DNA of 64,000 nucleotides from Desulfosporosinus sp049943955. Its GTDB lineage: Bacteria > Bacillota > Desulfitobacteriia > Desulfitobacteriales > Desulfitobacteriaceae. The DNA is taken from assembly GCF_049943955.1 (NCBI RefSeq), contig NZ_JBNFTW010000007.1, positions 1 to 64,000 of the forward strand, given 5' to 3'. The translations under genes and the position numbers were made by a program. The notes under the pieces were generated by a model. It was given only the letters and a program-made list of their open reading frames with translations. It did no database searches and had not been told where the DNA came from. Positions 1 through 8,196 of this stretch are shown one piece after another. Each line of letters opens with the position of its first letter. The stretch's first letter is position 1.

Positions 1-170
1 TAACCTTCCGTGATGAAACACGTTGGCCTGGATACTATATCAGAACAGACAAACCGGTAATTGACGAAGAAAACTGGCATTGTTTCGTTAACATGAAATG
101 GGATCCACAAACCAAAGAATGGTCAGTCTTCAAACGTCCTGTTATCGACATGTTCGACGTTAAATTTTAA
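1..170 (+). CDS. aprA: C-terminal end of a probable adenylylsulfate reductase alpha subunit (partial)
   Basis: An open frame enters from the left edge (codons from base 3) and stops at TAA 168-170, giving 55 residues. The piece reads TFRDETRWPGYYIRTD, then NWHCFVNMKWDP, ending MFDVKF. The WPGYY...D...DE.NW.CFVN pattern resembles the C-terminus of AprA, the FAD subunit of APS reductase, which reduces adenosine phosphosulfate to sulfite and AMP in the cytoplasm during sulfate respiration. A strong terminator follows, so it ends its operon. Only the tail is visible and the FAD domain lies outside the window, so a related succinate dehydrogenase/fumarate reductase-type flavoprotein remains possible. 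Confidence 0.6.
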   Translation, partial: TFRDETRWPGYYIRTDKPVIDEENWHCFVNMKWDPQTKEWSVFKRPVIDMFDVKF

Positions 171-224
171 GTGATTCAATACCTTTAAGCCTTAAATTGC
201 TACTATATTAATAGGTTAACTCCC

Positions 225-282
225 AGAGGGACGAGTATGACTTTTCGAGATTTCGAAAGGTTTATACTCGTCTTCTTTTTTT
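225..282 (+). terminator. Rho-independent terminator after the aprA-like gene
   Basis: The 9-bp stem GACGAGTAT (230-238) pairs with ATACTCGTC (264-272), AGA/TCT can extend it outward, and a run of seven T follows. Confidence 0.85.
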
Positions 283-1165
283 AATATACATTTTTATAAA
301 AAGGTTTTTGCGTTTTTCTTATTCTAAACTACTCAATATATTGTCAGAAGTATAACTTTCGGCTGTCCTCAATCCTATGAATTCGCAGATTAGCCCGTGG
401 ATTAAAAGAAAAACATCTGACAATAATAAATGTTAATTATAAAACTTAAATTAAATTACATATTTCGTGAAATCAATCCTTTGTAAATTGCTATTAAAGC
501 CTAGATGTGAGGAGGTTAATTAAATGATAGAGTTTTATCTTCTAATATAGAATGAAGTAAATTGGATGCAAAAGAAAAGACCTTTGTAAAAACATAAAGT
601 TGCTAATTAAATCAGCAGAATATGATACAAATAATTAACAGAATATTCTCATAAAAAAATCTCATCATAACATATCCTGATTACGACCATATTGACTCGG
701 AATACTCACAGTGTTAATCTTATCTCATAAATTCAATATCAGTGCAGCGAGCTTATTATAACAAAGATTAAGGGTAATAAATGTATGATACCTGACAAAC
801 GTTAAAAATCTATCAAGATTTTTAGCTAAGGCGGTAAGTTCGTAATCAAGATTCGAAATGTTATTTTTCTTTACTAACAGACATAAATAATCTATTTCTC
901 TTTCACTAATCCTTAGCTAGCAGGATTAACTTTTATAGATCTCCAAGTGAAAATAATCTCTATTACAAACTTCGAGGAAACAAAACAAGTGAAACGTTAT
1001 TAAATCTTATAGTGTAATGCCCTCCTAAATATCTTCAACTTCAACTACGAAATTAACTCCCAACTATAGATAAAAGGCTTAAGAGGTGGGAAGGAGGGAG
1101 AGTAAAATCTGTTAACTTAATAATCTTAATGTTGCGTAACTTGCTTTTGCATAGGAGGAGTCAAA
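283..1165. other. 883-bp spacer without a recognisable gene
   Basis: AT-rich DNA with stops in all frames. It holds a well-formed GAGGAGG ahead of an 8-codon ORF (ATG at 524, MIEFYLLI) that could be a leader or chance. At 679-720 a divergent relative of the promoter box repeated later in this region is seen: CATATTGA overlapping TTGACT, 17 bp, then TAATCT with an upstream TGT. That is the best candidate promoter for the transporter pair at 1166. Confidence 0.5.
679..720 (+). promoter_or_regulatory. Candidate extended -10 promoter, divergent copy of the CATATTG box
   Basis: GATTACGACCATATTGACT is followed by 17 bp and TAATCT (715-720) with TGT just before it. The -35 is TTGACT, which overlaps the CATATTG box; in the four stricter copies at 3464, 5766, 7101 and 9911 the box lies 8 bp upstream of a TAGACA -35. 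It would give a leader of more than 400 nt to the gene at 1166. Confidence 0.4.
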
Positions 1166-1783
1166 GTGGAAAAGGAAATGGAAAAAAGAAAAATCACATT
1201 TAAATTTTTATACGAAATATTTATGGTGTTTTTTAAAATTTCCCCCATTACTTTTGGCGGCGGATTTGCCATGATTCCTATCATGGAAGAAGAAATTGTC
1301 CATAAAAAACAATGGATAGATCGTGAAAACCTCGTTGATATCTTCGCAGTTTCACAGTCCTTACCAGGGGCGATTGCTGTTAACTCTGCTACATTTGTTG
1401 GTTACCAGATCGGCGGCATTCCTGGTGCTTTGTCTGCATTAATTGGAATTGTTATTCCTACATTTGTGATTATTATAATTTTAGGTGCTTTACTTAGTTC
1501 ATTTCAACAAAACGTTTACGTTCAGGCTGCTCTGCAGGGAATTAGACCTATTGTAGTTGCTTTAATTGCCTCTGCGGCTTTTAAGATGGGACACGTTTCA
1601 GTAGTGGATAAAATAAGTGCTGCAATTTGCGCCATATGTATCATATCACTCTTACTATTCAAGAGTCTCAACTTAATCCTGGTAATCTTCTTAGGAGCTT
1701 TTATAGGCATTGTGATTGTAAAAGTTAAGGATCAACAAGATAAAAGACTATCTCATAAGAAAGCTAGTGGTGAAACATTATGA
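1166..1783 (+). CDS. CHR (chromate transporter) family protein, first half
   Basis: A 205-residue membrane protein with one CHR domain. Diagnostic motifs are FGGGFAMIPIMEEE near residue 30, SQSLPGAIAVNSATFVGY near 63 and the GIRPIVVALI segment near 125. The GTG start at 1166 sits 5 nt after AGGAGGAG; an in-frame ATG at 1178 is the alternative. CHR proteins export chromate in several bacteria, and sulfate is the structural analogue. The short single-domain form works as a pair, and the partner starts at 1780 in an ATGA overlap. Next to an APS-reductase-like gene, sulfate or another oxyanion is the likelier natural substrate, which is inference. Confidence 0.88.
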   Translation: MEKEMEKRKITFKFLYEIFMVFFKISPITFGGGFAMIPIMEEEIVHKKQWIDRENLVDIFAVSQSLPGAIAVNSATFVGYQIGGIPGALSALIGIVIPTFVIIIILGALLSSFQQNVYVQAALQGIRPIVVALIASAAFKMGHVSVVDKISAAICAICIISLLLFKSLNLILVIFLGAFIGIVIVKVKDQQDKRLSHKKASGETL

Positions 1784-2319
1784 GTTTGTATTTAGAAATG
1801 ATCGTTACTTTTTTCAAGCTTGGGTTAGTCAGTTTTGGTGGCGGCTATGCCATGATCCCTCTTATCCAGACTGAAATGCAAAATCATCACTGGTTAGATA
1901 TTAGTCAATTTACTAACTTAATTGCAGTATCTGCAATGGCTCCCGGTCCAATTGCCAGTAATACAGCAACAGTAGTGGGTTATAAATTAGCAGGTTTAAT
2001 AGGGGCCGCAGTTGCGTGTATTGGAGTAACTTTACCATCATTATTACTTATCCTTGTTGTCGGAAAACTGTTTTTTACATTCCAGAATCATCCCTATGTA
2101 AAAGCTGCTTTTTATGGACTGAGGCCGACAATCGTTGGAGTAATCGCTTATGCTGCTATTAAATTTGCCGTAAGTAATGGTATTATCGGAGGTAGTCAAT
2201 TTATTGACATTAAGAGCAGCATCTTATTAGTGGCAGCTTTTATCTTATTAATTAAGACGAAAATACATCCGGCATATCTTATCTTAGCATCAGGAATAAT
2301 CGGCATTTTCATATTTTAA
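1780..2319 (+). CDS. CHR (chromate transporter) family protein, second half
   Basis: A 179-residue CHR domain with SFGGGYAMIPLIQTEM near residue 18, SAMAPGPIASNTATVVGY near 51 and a GLRPTIVGVIAY segment near 107. ATG overlaps the upstream stop by 4 bases (ATGA), so the two halves should be translationally coupled and probably form a heterodimer with inverted topology. A strong hairpin terminator lies 38 bp after the stop, closing a two-gene operon. Substrate not shown by the sequence. Confidence 0.88.
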   Translation: MSLYLEMIVTFFKLGLVSFGGGYAMIPLIQTEMQNHHWLDISQFTNLIAVSAMAPGPIASNTATVVGYKLAGLIGAAVACIGVTLPSLLLILVVGKLFFTFQNHPYVKAAFYGLRPTIVGVIAYAAIKFAVSNGIIGGSQFIDIKSSILLVAAFILLIKTKIHPAYLILASGIIGIFIF

Positions 2320-2356
2320 GACATTCCCGATCAAATTTTAATATGCATCATTTGAT

Positions 2357-2390
2357 TACCTCGAAGAAATATTCTTTGAGGTATTTTTTT
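2357..2390 (+). terminator. Terminator of the CHR pair
   Basis: A 12-bp stem (2357-2368 with 2372-2383, one G-U pair), a very short loop, then seven T. Confidence 0.9.
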
Positions 2391-2438
2391 AGAGATAAAT
2401 CTTACTAAATAATAACTTTATTTAGAATTTGTCTCTAC

Positions 2439-2468
2439 TTGTTTATGAGCATAATAATATGCTATAAT
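2439..2468 (+). promoter_or_regulatory. SigA-type promoter for the UspA-like gene at 2595
   Basis: TTGTTT (2439-2444), 18 bp, TATAAT (2463-2468) preceded by TGC, an extended -10. Predicted leader about 120 nt. Confidence 0.5.
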
Positions 2469-2594
2469 TTTTTATATCGTAGAAATTATAAATAAGGAAT
2501 TAATTAGCATAAAACCATTTGAGTATTTCAACTAGTACATCAGTCTAATGTATTATATTATCACAATATCCATCATGGAGAAAGAGGTGTTTGT

Positions 2595-3233
2595 ATGAAC
2601 GATTCTAAGTTTAAAGTTTTACTTTATTCTGATGGCTCACATCAAGCTTTTTCAGCGGCGGTATATACAGCAACGCTTTTAAAAAAGATTCCTAATATGC
2701 AATTAACTATCCTTCAAGTACAAGAAAGCGATGATGAATCACAAGAAATGAGTTACAGCTGGTTAGAGCTGCGACCGAAATATAAGCGTTATCATTGGGG
2801 ACGTTTAGCTGAAAATGAATATAAATGGTTTGATTCATGGCCAGAGAACCCAAGTCCGGAATGGATGAGTGGTGTACTTAATGAATCTGAGTCAAGCATT
2901 GAGAGCCAAAAACAATATGCAAGCATATTAAAAAAGACTAATGAGATCTATCAGAAACGGTCAGCAAATGTTAATGAACAAATCCTTTACAAAAAAACAA
3001 GTCCGAATGAATCTGTTAGCATTTCTGAGACAGTAAAAATGATTACCGATTATGCTAATAGTAATCCTTTTGAATTAATAATTATGGGTACTCGAGGTCT
3101 TTCAACAATTAAAGGTTTAATTTATGGTAGTTTAGCCCATACAGTACTTGATAAATCTAAGCTTCCTGTTTTATTAATAAAAAAACTTCCCCAGGATTTT
3201 ATTGATAACTATCTGGCTTCTGAAGAATTTTAA
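2595..3233 (+). CDS. UspA-like protein, paralogue 1
   Basis: A 212-residue soluble protein of the universal stress protein family. The N-terminus has the first Usp strand and helix (FKVLLYSDGSHQAFSAAVY). The C-terminus has the nucleotide-binding signature G-2x-G-9x-G-S in GTRGLSTIKGLIYGS, followed by PVLLIKK. Between them is a Trp/Tyr-rich insertion of about 60 residues (near 47-105) not typical of standard 140-residue Usp proteins. The tail KKLPQDFIDNYL is shared with the copies at 3912 and 8871. ATG follows GAGAAAGAGGTG. Usp proteins bind ATP and help cells survive stress; the partner here is unknown. It has its own promoter and terminator. Confidence 0.85.
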   Translation: MNDSKFKVLLYSDGSHQAFSAAVYTATLLKKIPNMQLTILQVQESDDESQEMSYSWLELRPKYKRYHWGRLAENEYKWFDSWPENPSPEWMSGVLNESESSIESQKQYASILKKTNEIYQKRSANVNEQILYKKTSPNESVSISETVKMITDYANSNPFELIIMGTRGLSTIKGLIYGSLAHTVLDKSKLPVLLIKKLPQDFIDNYLASEEF

Positions 3234-3334
3234 CAACATCTAAAGAAAACTGAAAATAAATATTAATTATTTATTTAAATATTTTATTCTCAAAATATCA
3301 ACATAATGTATTATAAAGATATTCAGTTAAGCTT

Positions 3335-3374
3335 AAAAGGCTTTGGAAGAAGAAATTCACTCCAAAGCCTTTTT
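3335..3374 (+). terminator. Terminator after UspA-like paralogue 1
   Basis: A perfect 13-bp stem (3335-3347 with 3361-3373) ending in a T run. Confidence 0.9.
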
Positions 3375-3463
3375 GTATAAGTATTATTATTCTTATAGTC
3401 TTAGAATTAATAACCAAAGTTCTGATTCAGTGATGAGGAAAGATTGTAGTTATTAATTATATT

Positions 3464-3516
3464 GATTATGAACATATTGATTTGATATAGACACCATGTA
3501 AATACAATGCTAATCT
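3464..3516 (+). promoter_or_regulatory. Repeated promoter box, copy 2
   Basis: GATTATGAACATATTG, 8 bp, TAGACA (3488-3493), 17 bp, TAATCT (3511-3516) with TG one base upstream. The same layout occurs at 5766, 7101 and 9911. A strong AAAGGAGG (about 3544) follows near the expected transcript start, ahead of only a 6-codon ORF at 3556. Confidence 0.6.
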
Positions 3517-3732
3517 GTACTTGTTAGTAAAGTCACAAGGAAAAAGGAGGGGTGAATGCAAAAAATACAAATCTAAGTATCGGATTAAGGTAAAATCTGA
3601 GAAAAAATTGATATCTTTTTTAACCTATTATAAAATCTTCTTACTGTTTTTGTTTTGCTAAAAATAAGTACTTTCAAAAGGATATGCTTTTATTAATGTG
3701 GTATCATGATACGGTGTGAATCAATTTGATAG

Positions 3733-3786
3733 AAAAAAAACAGCCTTAGAAAGGCTGCTAAGAAATTTGACATGTTAATTATACCA
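3733..3786 (-). ncRNA. Candidate short antisense RNA with its own promoter and terminator
   Basis: Read on the minus strand, TGGTATAAT (extended -10, 3786-3778) is followed about 12 nt later by a start region, then the 7-bp hairpin CAGCCTT/AAGGCTG (3741-3757) and eight T. The product would be near 40 nt. A homologous arrangement lies at 10158-10218. The -35 is weak. Confidence 0.4.
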
Positions 3787-3911
3787 TAAAATCGAAACAA
3801 TGCTGAATAATTATTTTCGAAATAAAAACGGAAGTTTTATAGAATTTATCTATATGGCCAATAAGTGCGAAATATTACTAGCTCAAGTTATTCAGGGAAG
3901 GGGCTATTTAT

Positions 3912-4580
3912 ATGGAGAGTTCAAATTTTAATGTCTTGCTCTATTCTGATGGATCAGCACAATCAATCTCTGCCGCTGTATGTGCCGCATCACTTATAAA
4001 TAATATTCCGAATATGAAATTGACAATTCTTCAAATACATGAAAGTCATGAACGTTTTATGGGGAGTGAGTTTAGTTGGAGGGAATTAAGACGAAAGTAT
4101 AAGAGGATTTACTGGGAGTCTGAATCGGAGCTTAGCTGGTCACAGACTTATCTTAAAATTCCTGAAGATGATTGGTTTAAGCAGTTGATTAATTCTGAGG
4201 AAGATCATAGAGATCAATATGCTCGTTTAGTATCGAAAACAAATCGTATATTTGTGGAAAATTCGTCCCAAATAAACCATCAACTATTATTTTCCAATAT
4301 TGATAAGTCAGATACCTCTGATACTGCAGATTTAATTTTAAACTATTCTAAAAGAAACTCATATAACCTGATTATTATGGGAACACATGGTTTCTCAATA
4401 TTTAAAGGGTTAATTTTCGGGGGCTTAGCTCATAAGGTACAAAATAAGTCATCAATCCCAGTATTATTAATTAGGAAGCTGCCTCAAGAATTTATTAGTA
4501 ATTTCTTATCGGACACAAGAGAAGAGAACTCCCAAATTGCACATATGATCAGTGGCCGTACCGGTAATATATTTTTTTAA
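3912..4580 (+). CDS. UspA-like protein, paralogue 2
   Basis: A 222-residue Usp-family protein aligning end to end with the copies at 2595 and 8871: FNVLLYSDGSAQSISAAV at the start, LIIMGTHGFSIFKGLIF then GGLAHKV, and RKLPQEFISNFL near the end. The last position of the nucleotide motif G-2x-G-9x-G-S/T is Gly instead of Ser/Thr, which may weaken ATP binding. It carries an extra tail of about 20 residues beyond the paralogues. ATG 3912 follows GGGAAGGGG. The next gene (4674), of the unknown three-copy family, lies beyond a terminator 25 bp downstream. Confidence 0.83.
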   Translation: MESSNFNVLLYSDGSAQSISAAVCAASLINNIPNMKLTILQIHESHERFMGSEFSWRELRRKYKRIYWESESELSWSQTYLKIPEDDWFKQLINSEEDHRDQYARLVSKTNRIFVENSSQINHQLLFSNIDKSDTSDTADLILNYSKRNSYNLIIMGTHGFSIFKGLIFGGLAHKVQNKSSIPVLLIRKLPQEFISNFLSDTREENSQIAHMISGRTGNIFF

Positions 4581-4604
4581 CTTATGAAGCAGGAACTGGA
4601 TAAC

Positions 4605-4638
4605 TTGCCCTAAATGAGAATTTCTCTTTGGGGCTTTT
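4605..4638 (+). terminator. Probable terminator after UspA-like paralogue 2
   Basis: GCCC (4607-4610) pairs with GGGC, with inner AAxGAG/CTCxTT pairs, followed by CTTTTAT. The T run is short, so read-through into the gene at 4674 is possible. Confidence 0.55.
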
Positions 4639-4673
4639 ATATGCATGACTGAATACTGAAAGAAGGGGTTAAT

Positions 4674-5300
4674 TTGTCATCGTTAAATGAAACTAATACA
4701 ACAACTTCAAATCCGGCTGAATTAGTTGAACGGGAGACCGGAGATAAATCATATCCTATTTGGCTATTAGTAAATCCTAAACATCCCGCTGTACGCCATA
4801 ATATATGGGCACCAGTTCTTGCTGAGATACAAGATAAGGTTTATAGAGACTTGCGTACGAGAATTGACACAACGAAACTATATACGAGAAAAGTTGTTGG
4901 CGACAGCCGAATAATTCCCAATACTTTAAATTGGTGGGGGACGGAATTAGCTAAAGAAATTGAGATTTTCAGGGGAATGGTTGTGGATTATCAACCTAAG
5001 ATCCTAATAACATTTGGCTCATTTCCTTTTGAATTTGTACGAAGAGTCTATGAAATATATCCGGAAAAGGGACCTAAATTTTGGGGTACCTCAAATTTAG
5101 GTGATGAATTTGGTAAAGCTCTGGAAAACTTTGATATCACGAAAACTAATCGCATACCTTTATTGCGCAGAGTCGTAAAAAGTGGGAGATTTATCGAAGA
5201 TCATAATTATTATGGAGAAAACTATTTTCAGTATGTAGGGAAAAAAATAGCTGAAAAGATAATAGAGAATAAAGATAGCCTAGATATATGGATTAAATAG
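4674..5300 (+). CDS. Unknown soluble protein, three-copy family, paralogue A
   Basis: I do not recognise this 208-residue family. Paralogues lie at 6059 and 12438. Near-invariant blocks are YPIWLLVNPKHPAVRHNIW, VLAEIQDKVYR, PNTLNWWG, PKILITFG then FPFEFVRRV, PEKGP.FW, FDITKTNRIPLL, YFQYVG.KIAEKII and LDIWIK at the end. No signal peptide or membrane segment is seen. Alternating hydrophobic strands and a G-x-P start/central FG-x-FP layout suggest an alpha/beta fold; a remote uracil-DNA-glycosylase-like fold is only a guess. The TTG start at 4674 is forced: no in-frame ATG precedes the conserved region, and AGAAGGGG lies 5 nt upstream. Confidence 0.8.
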   Translation: MSSLNETNTTTSNPAELVERETGDKSYPIWLLVNPKHPAVRHNIWAPVLAEIQDKVYRDLRTRIDTTKLYTRKVVGDSRIIPNTLNWWGTELAKEIEIFRGMVVDYQPKILITFGSFPFEFVRRVYEIYPEKGPKFWGTSNLGDEFGKALENFDITKTNRIPLLRRVVKSGRFIEDHNYYGENYFQYVGKKIAEKIIENKDSLDIWIK

Positions 5301-5341
5301 GATTTAATTAGAATTAAATAAGATGTTAAGTAACAGCAACT

Positions 5342-5375
5342 ACCCTGAAGACTTCAAACTTCAGGGTTTGTTTTT
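5342..5375 (+). terminator. Terminator after paralogue A
   Basis: A perfect 9-bp stem ACCCTGAAG (5342-5350)/CTTCAGGGT (5359-5367), then TTGTTTTT. Confidence 0.9.
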
Positions 5376-6058
5376 AACAGATAAGTTATCAGTGACAGTG
5401 ACAGGAAGTAAAACAATCATAATCGATAGAAATAGCCCATATTAAGATTAATTTCAAAGAAAAAATATCCTAGATAATTAAGAAATATTATAATAATTTT
5501 TGAATAAAATTTTAAAAATATTTCAGAAGAACTACACAATTTAACAAACTCGGAAGTTTTAAGACAATTTCAAGGTTTAAATATTTCTAATCACCTTTGA
5601 TTTTCAAGCGTTTTCTCTTTATTTTACTTCTTTATAACTACGATAGGTCAAAGGCTGTTATCCTTATTAACACAAAATTATAGCTAAAGTTGATGCAATG
5701 GTATGGCAAGATTAACTAAAATGGAATAAAAAGACACTTATATGTGCTCTATCAATAGAATAATCTTATTACGATAATATTGCCTAGTTATAGACAATAC
5801 CTTAACACAATGATAATCTTTAATTGTGAGTATAAGTACATACTTAAGGCGAGGAGGGAGACAATACTGCCATCATCTTTCAAATAGAGGAGAGATACAG
5901 TTAAGAAAGCATATCTATGGGTTGCTAAGAAATTTGATTAAATATTTGATAAAGCATTATTTATAAATTAAAGACATTTGCTTAAAAGCAGATTCCTGAC
6001 CCAAGTTGAAGAACTGATCACATTTAGATGTTTAAATCTTGAGAGGAGGGATTTTCAT
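5376..6058. other. Spacer with promoter box copy 3 and a decayed cassette
   Basis: No gene is recognised. The promoter box lies at 5766-5819. It is followed by a strong GAGGAGGG at about 5851 with no real ORF. At about 5924-5938 the sequence TGCTAAGAAATTTGA matches the flank of the hairpin at 3741-3757, so this spacer seems to be a shrunken copy of the same cassette. Confidence 0.5.
5766..5819 (+). promoter_or_regulatory. Repeated promoter box, copy 3
   Basis: AATATTG (5776-5782), 8 bp, TAGACA (5791-5796), exactly 17 bp, TAATCT (5814-5819) with TG upstream. Probably drives paralogue B at 6059 through a leader of about 230 nt. Confidence 0.58.
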
Positions 6059-6688
6059 ATGTCTAACTTAACTCTTAACAGATACATTCCTGCGATAGAA
6101 AAAATAAAACAGGAGACAGGGGATAGAGGGTACCCTATATGGCTGCTTGTCAATCCCAAACATCCTGCTGTTCGACACAATATATGGACTCCCGTTCTTG
6201 CTGAGGTACAGGATAAGGTATTTCGAGTGTTGCACTCAAGGATAGATACTTCGAATATTTATATTCGAAACGCAGTTAGAGTAAGCGAGCTGGTTCCAAA
6301 TACTCTAAATTGGTGGGGCGTTGAAGTAGCTGAAGAAATTGAGATCTTTAAGGAAATTGCCGCCGAATCAAAGCCCAAAATTATTATTTCCTTCGGTGCA
6401 TTCCCTTTTGAATTTTTGAGAAGAGTTTATCAGATTAAACCTGAAAAAGGACCCAAGTTTTGGAGTACTGCTAATCTTGGCCAAGAATTTGGAAAAGCAA
6501 TTAATAATTTTGATATTACGAAAACAAATAGAATTCCGTTGCTTCGGCGAGTGATTGAAACCGCGAAATTCACGGTAGATCCAAATTATTCTGGCCCTAA
6601 AGACGGAGAGACATACTTTCATTATGTTGGAACAAAAATAGCGGATAAAATTATTGAGCATAAGGATAACCTCGATATTTGGATTTAG
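6059..6688 (+). CDS. Unknown soluble protein, three-copy family, paralogue B
   Basis: A 209-residue member of the same unrecognised family as 4674 and 12438, with all conserved blocks: YPIWLLVNPKHPAVRHNIW near residue 24, PNTLNWWGVEVAEEIEIF, PKIIISFGAFPFEFLRRVY, FDITKTNRIPLLRRV and a final LDIWI. It has a 3-residue insertion (near 180) relative to paralogue A. The frame stays open upstream to a TTG at 5978, but GAGAGGAGGG eight bases before ATG 6059, and the paralogue N-termini, fix the start at 6059. It is a single-gene unit behind promoter box copy 3. Confidence 0.8.
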   Translation: MSNLTLNRYIPAIEKIKQETGDRGYPIWLLVNPKHPAVRHNIWTPVLAEVQDKVFRVLHSRIDTSNIYIRNAVRVSELVPNTLNWWGVEVAEEIEIFKEIAAESKPKIIISFGAFPFEFLRRVYQIKPEKGPKFWSTANLGQEFGKAINNFDITKTNRIPLLRRVIETAKFTVDPNYSGPKDGETYFHYVGTKIADKIIEHKDNLDIWI

Positions 6689-7021
6689 CATTTTATTAAT
6701 CATAGAATCATTAACTGTTAAAAGAACTTTTAACTATTAACTATTCATTAAACCTCAATATGTTCATTTTGGCTGATAATAAATTTAGTATGGACTTAGT
6801 CTAATCGTTAGTGCAATTTAGAACTAAATTAATCAATTTATCCGATTGTAAGACTACTACTTCTAAAAGAGGGAGTGGTTCGAGTTAACTATTATCAGGT
6901 AAAGTTAAAGGATCACTTTAGACATTCGCTCTTTACTGAATTGAGTAAAGTTTCTTTCAATAAAATTATTCTCTTGTGAAAATGAGTTGGAACTGACAGA
7001 AGTTCTAGCCAAAATTGATAG

Positions 7022-7063
7022 AGGTCTGTAGTGAGTACGTTCCTACGGACCTTTGTTTTTTTT
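7022..7063 (+). terminator. Terminator in the paralogue B-TauE spacer
   Basis: A 10-bp stem (7022-7031 with 7043-7052, one G-U), then TTG and eight T. Confidence 0.85.
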
Positions 7064-7100
7064 AGGGACTCTTTATAGGGCTCGAACCATAGATAAAATC

Positions 7101-7154
7101 GATTATGAACATATTGTTATCCTATAGACACGAGGCGAAGACAAATGTTACTCT
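7101..7154 (+). promoter_or_regulatory. Repeated promoter box, copy 4
   Basis: GATTATGAACATATTG is identical to copy 2, then 8 bp, TAGACA (7125-7130), 18 bp and TACTCT with TGT before it. It lies 110 bp before the TauE/SafE-type gene. Confidence 0.58.
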
Positions 7155-7264
7155 ATTTGTGAGAAGACTCACATATTAAAAAAGTAGGGGGTGCGAGATT
7201 TAAAAAATATATAAGTTTAAGACTTAATGCCTAGAAAATTTAACGTATATAGGAGGCCCAGAAT

Positions 7265-8191
7265 ATGATCGGACAATTTTTCGCCCACACCAGTTCAATA
7301 TTTGCATCAACTAGTCTTGCTGTGGCGAATGCGGCTAGTACACCAGGTGTGCCTTGGTGGGTGTGGCCGCTTGCCTTGATGGTAACAACCTTCTTTATAG
7401 GTATTGTTTCGGCCTTAGCAGGGATTGGGGGAAGCACACTATTTGTACCAATCATTAGCAGCTTTTTTCCTTTTAACTTTGATTTCATTCGCGGCACGGG
7501 TTTATTTGTTGCACTTGCGTGTTCATTGTCTGCCGGGCCAAAGCTCCTCAAAGCAAATATGGCCAGTTTGCGATTAGTGATTCCCCTGGCATTGCTTGCT
7601 TCTTCTTCAAGTATCGCAGGAGCTTATTTAGGACTTGCTCTTCCACAGAATATATTGAAAATATTATTAGGCGTTTTAATTACAGGTATTGCCTTAGTAT
7701 TCGTGTTTTCGAAAAATAGTGAAATCCCCAAGATCGGCCGTCCGGATTCCTTAGCTCGCTATCTGAATATCGGGGGCGCATATTATGAGTCTTCCAGCGG
7801 CCAAGATATAAACTGGACGGTTTGGAGACTGCCTCAAGGTTTGTTGCTCTTCTGCCTTATTGGGATTATCGCTGGAATGTTTGGAATTGGCGCAGGTTGG
7901 GCTAACGTTCCTGTATTGAATCTCCTGCTAGGTGCTCCTCTCAAAATAGCAGTTGGTACGAGTATGTCACTACTGGCAATCACTGATACCTCAGCGGCCT
8001 GGATTTATTTAAATCAAGGTGCAGTACTTGCAATAATTACTATTCCTTCAGTTCTTGGCATTATGGTTGGATCACGTGTAGGTGTTCGGCTTCTCAGTAT
8101 TACAAAACCTAAATCAATCCGCTATATTGTAATCCTTATGTTATTATTTGCAGGGTTAAAATCTTTATTAGATGGATTAGGATGGGGGTAA
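7265..8191 (+). CDS. TauE/SafE family membrane exporter
   Basis: A 308-residue polytopic membrane protein with about eight helices. It has the two-fold TauE/SafE layout: GIVSALAGIGGSTLFVPII near residue 47 and GIIAGMFGIGAGWANVPVL near 202, the repeated G.GG/G.G signature of the family. A short non-membrane N-terminus (about 28 residues) may be an export or leader segment. ATG 7265 follows AGGAGG by 8 nt. TauE/SafE proteins move sulfite, sulfonates or related organosulfur anions. Next to an AprA-like gene and SulP, sulfite export or sulfur-anion transport is plausible. It overlaps the possible ATG of the next frame, so the two genes form an operon. Confidence 0.85.
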   Translation: MIGQFFAHTSSIFASTSLAVANAASTPGVPWWVWPLALMVTTFFIGIVSALAGIGGSTLFVPIISSFFPFNFDFIRGTGLFVALACSLSAGPKLLKANMASLRLVIPLALLASSSSIAGAYLGLALPQNILKILLGVLITGIALVFVFSKNSEIPKIGRPDSLARYLNIGGAYYESSSGQDINWTVWRLPQGLLLFCLIGIIAGMFGIGAGWANVPVLNLLLGAPLKIAVGTSMSLLAITDTSAAWIYLNQGAVLAIITIPSVLGIMVGSRVGVRLLSITKPKSIRYIVILMLLFAGLKSLLDGLGWG

Positions 8192-8196
8192 AAATT

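Larger units (their letters stand above)
6689..7264. other. Spacer between paralogue B and the TauE-type gene
   Basis: Contains a degenerate stretch like the palindromic repeats seen later (6843-6890), a terminator hairpin at 7022-7063, promoter box copy 4 at 7101-7154, and a small stem TGTGAG/CTCACA near 7158-7173. TGCCTAGAAAATTTAAC at about 7229 resembles the cassette flank near 3757. No ORF is supported. Confidence 0.5.

Noticed and set aside
3464..3483. LexA/DinR box reading of GAACATATTG
   Set aside because: The Gram-positive SOS box needs GAAC-N4-GTTC; none of the five copies has the second half-site.
7519..7719. Second-frame open frame inside the TauE-type gene
   Set aside because: It lies wholly within a well-supported gene and has no features of its own.
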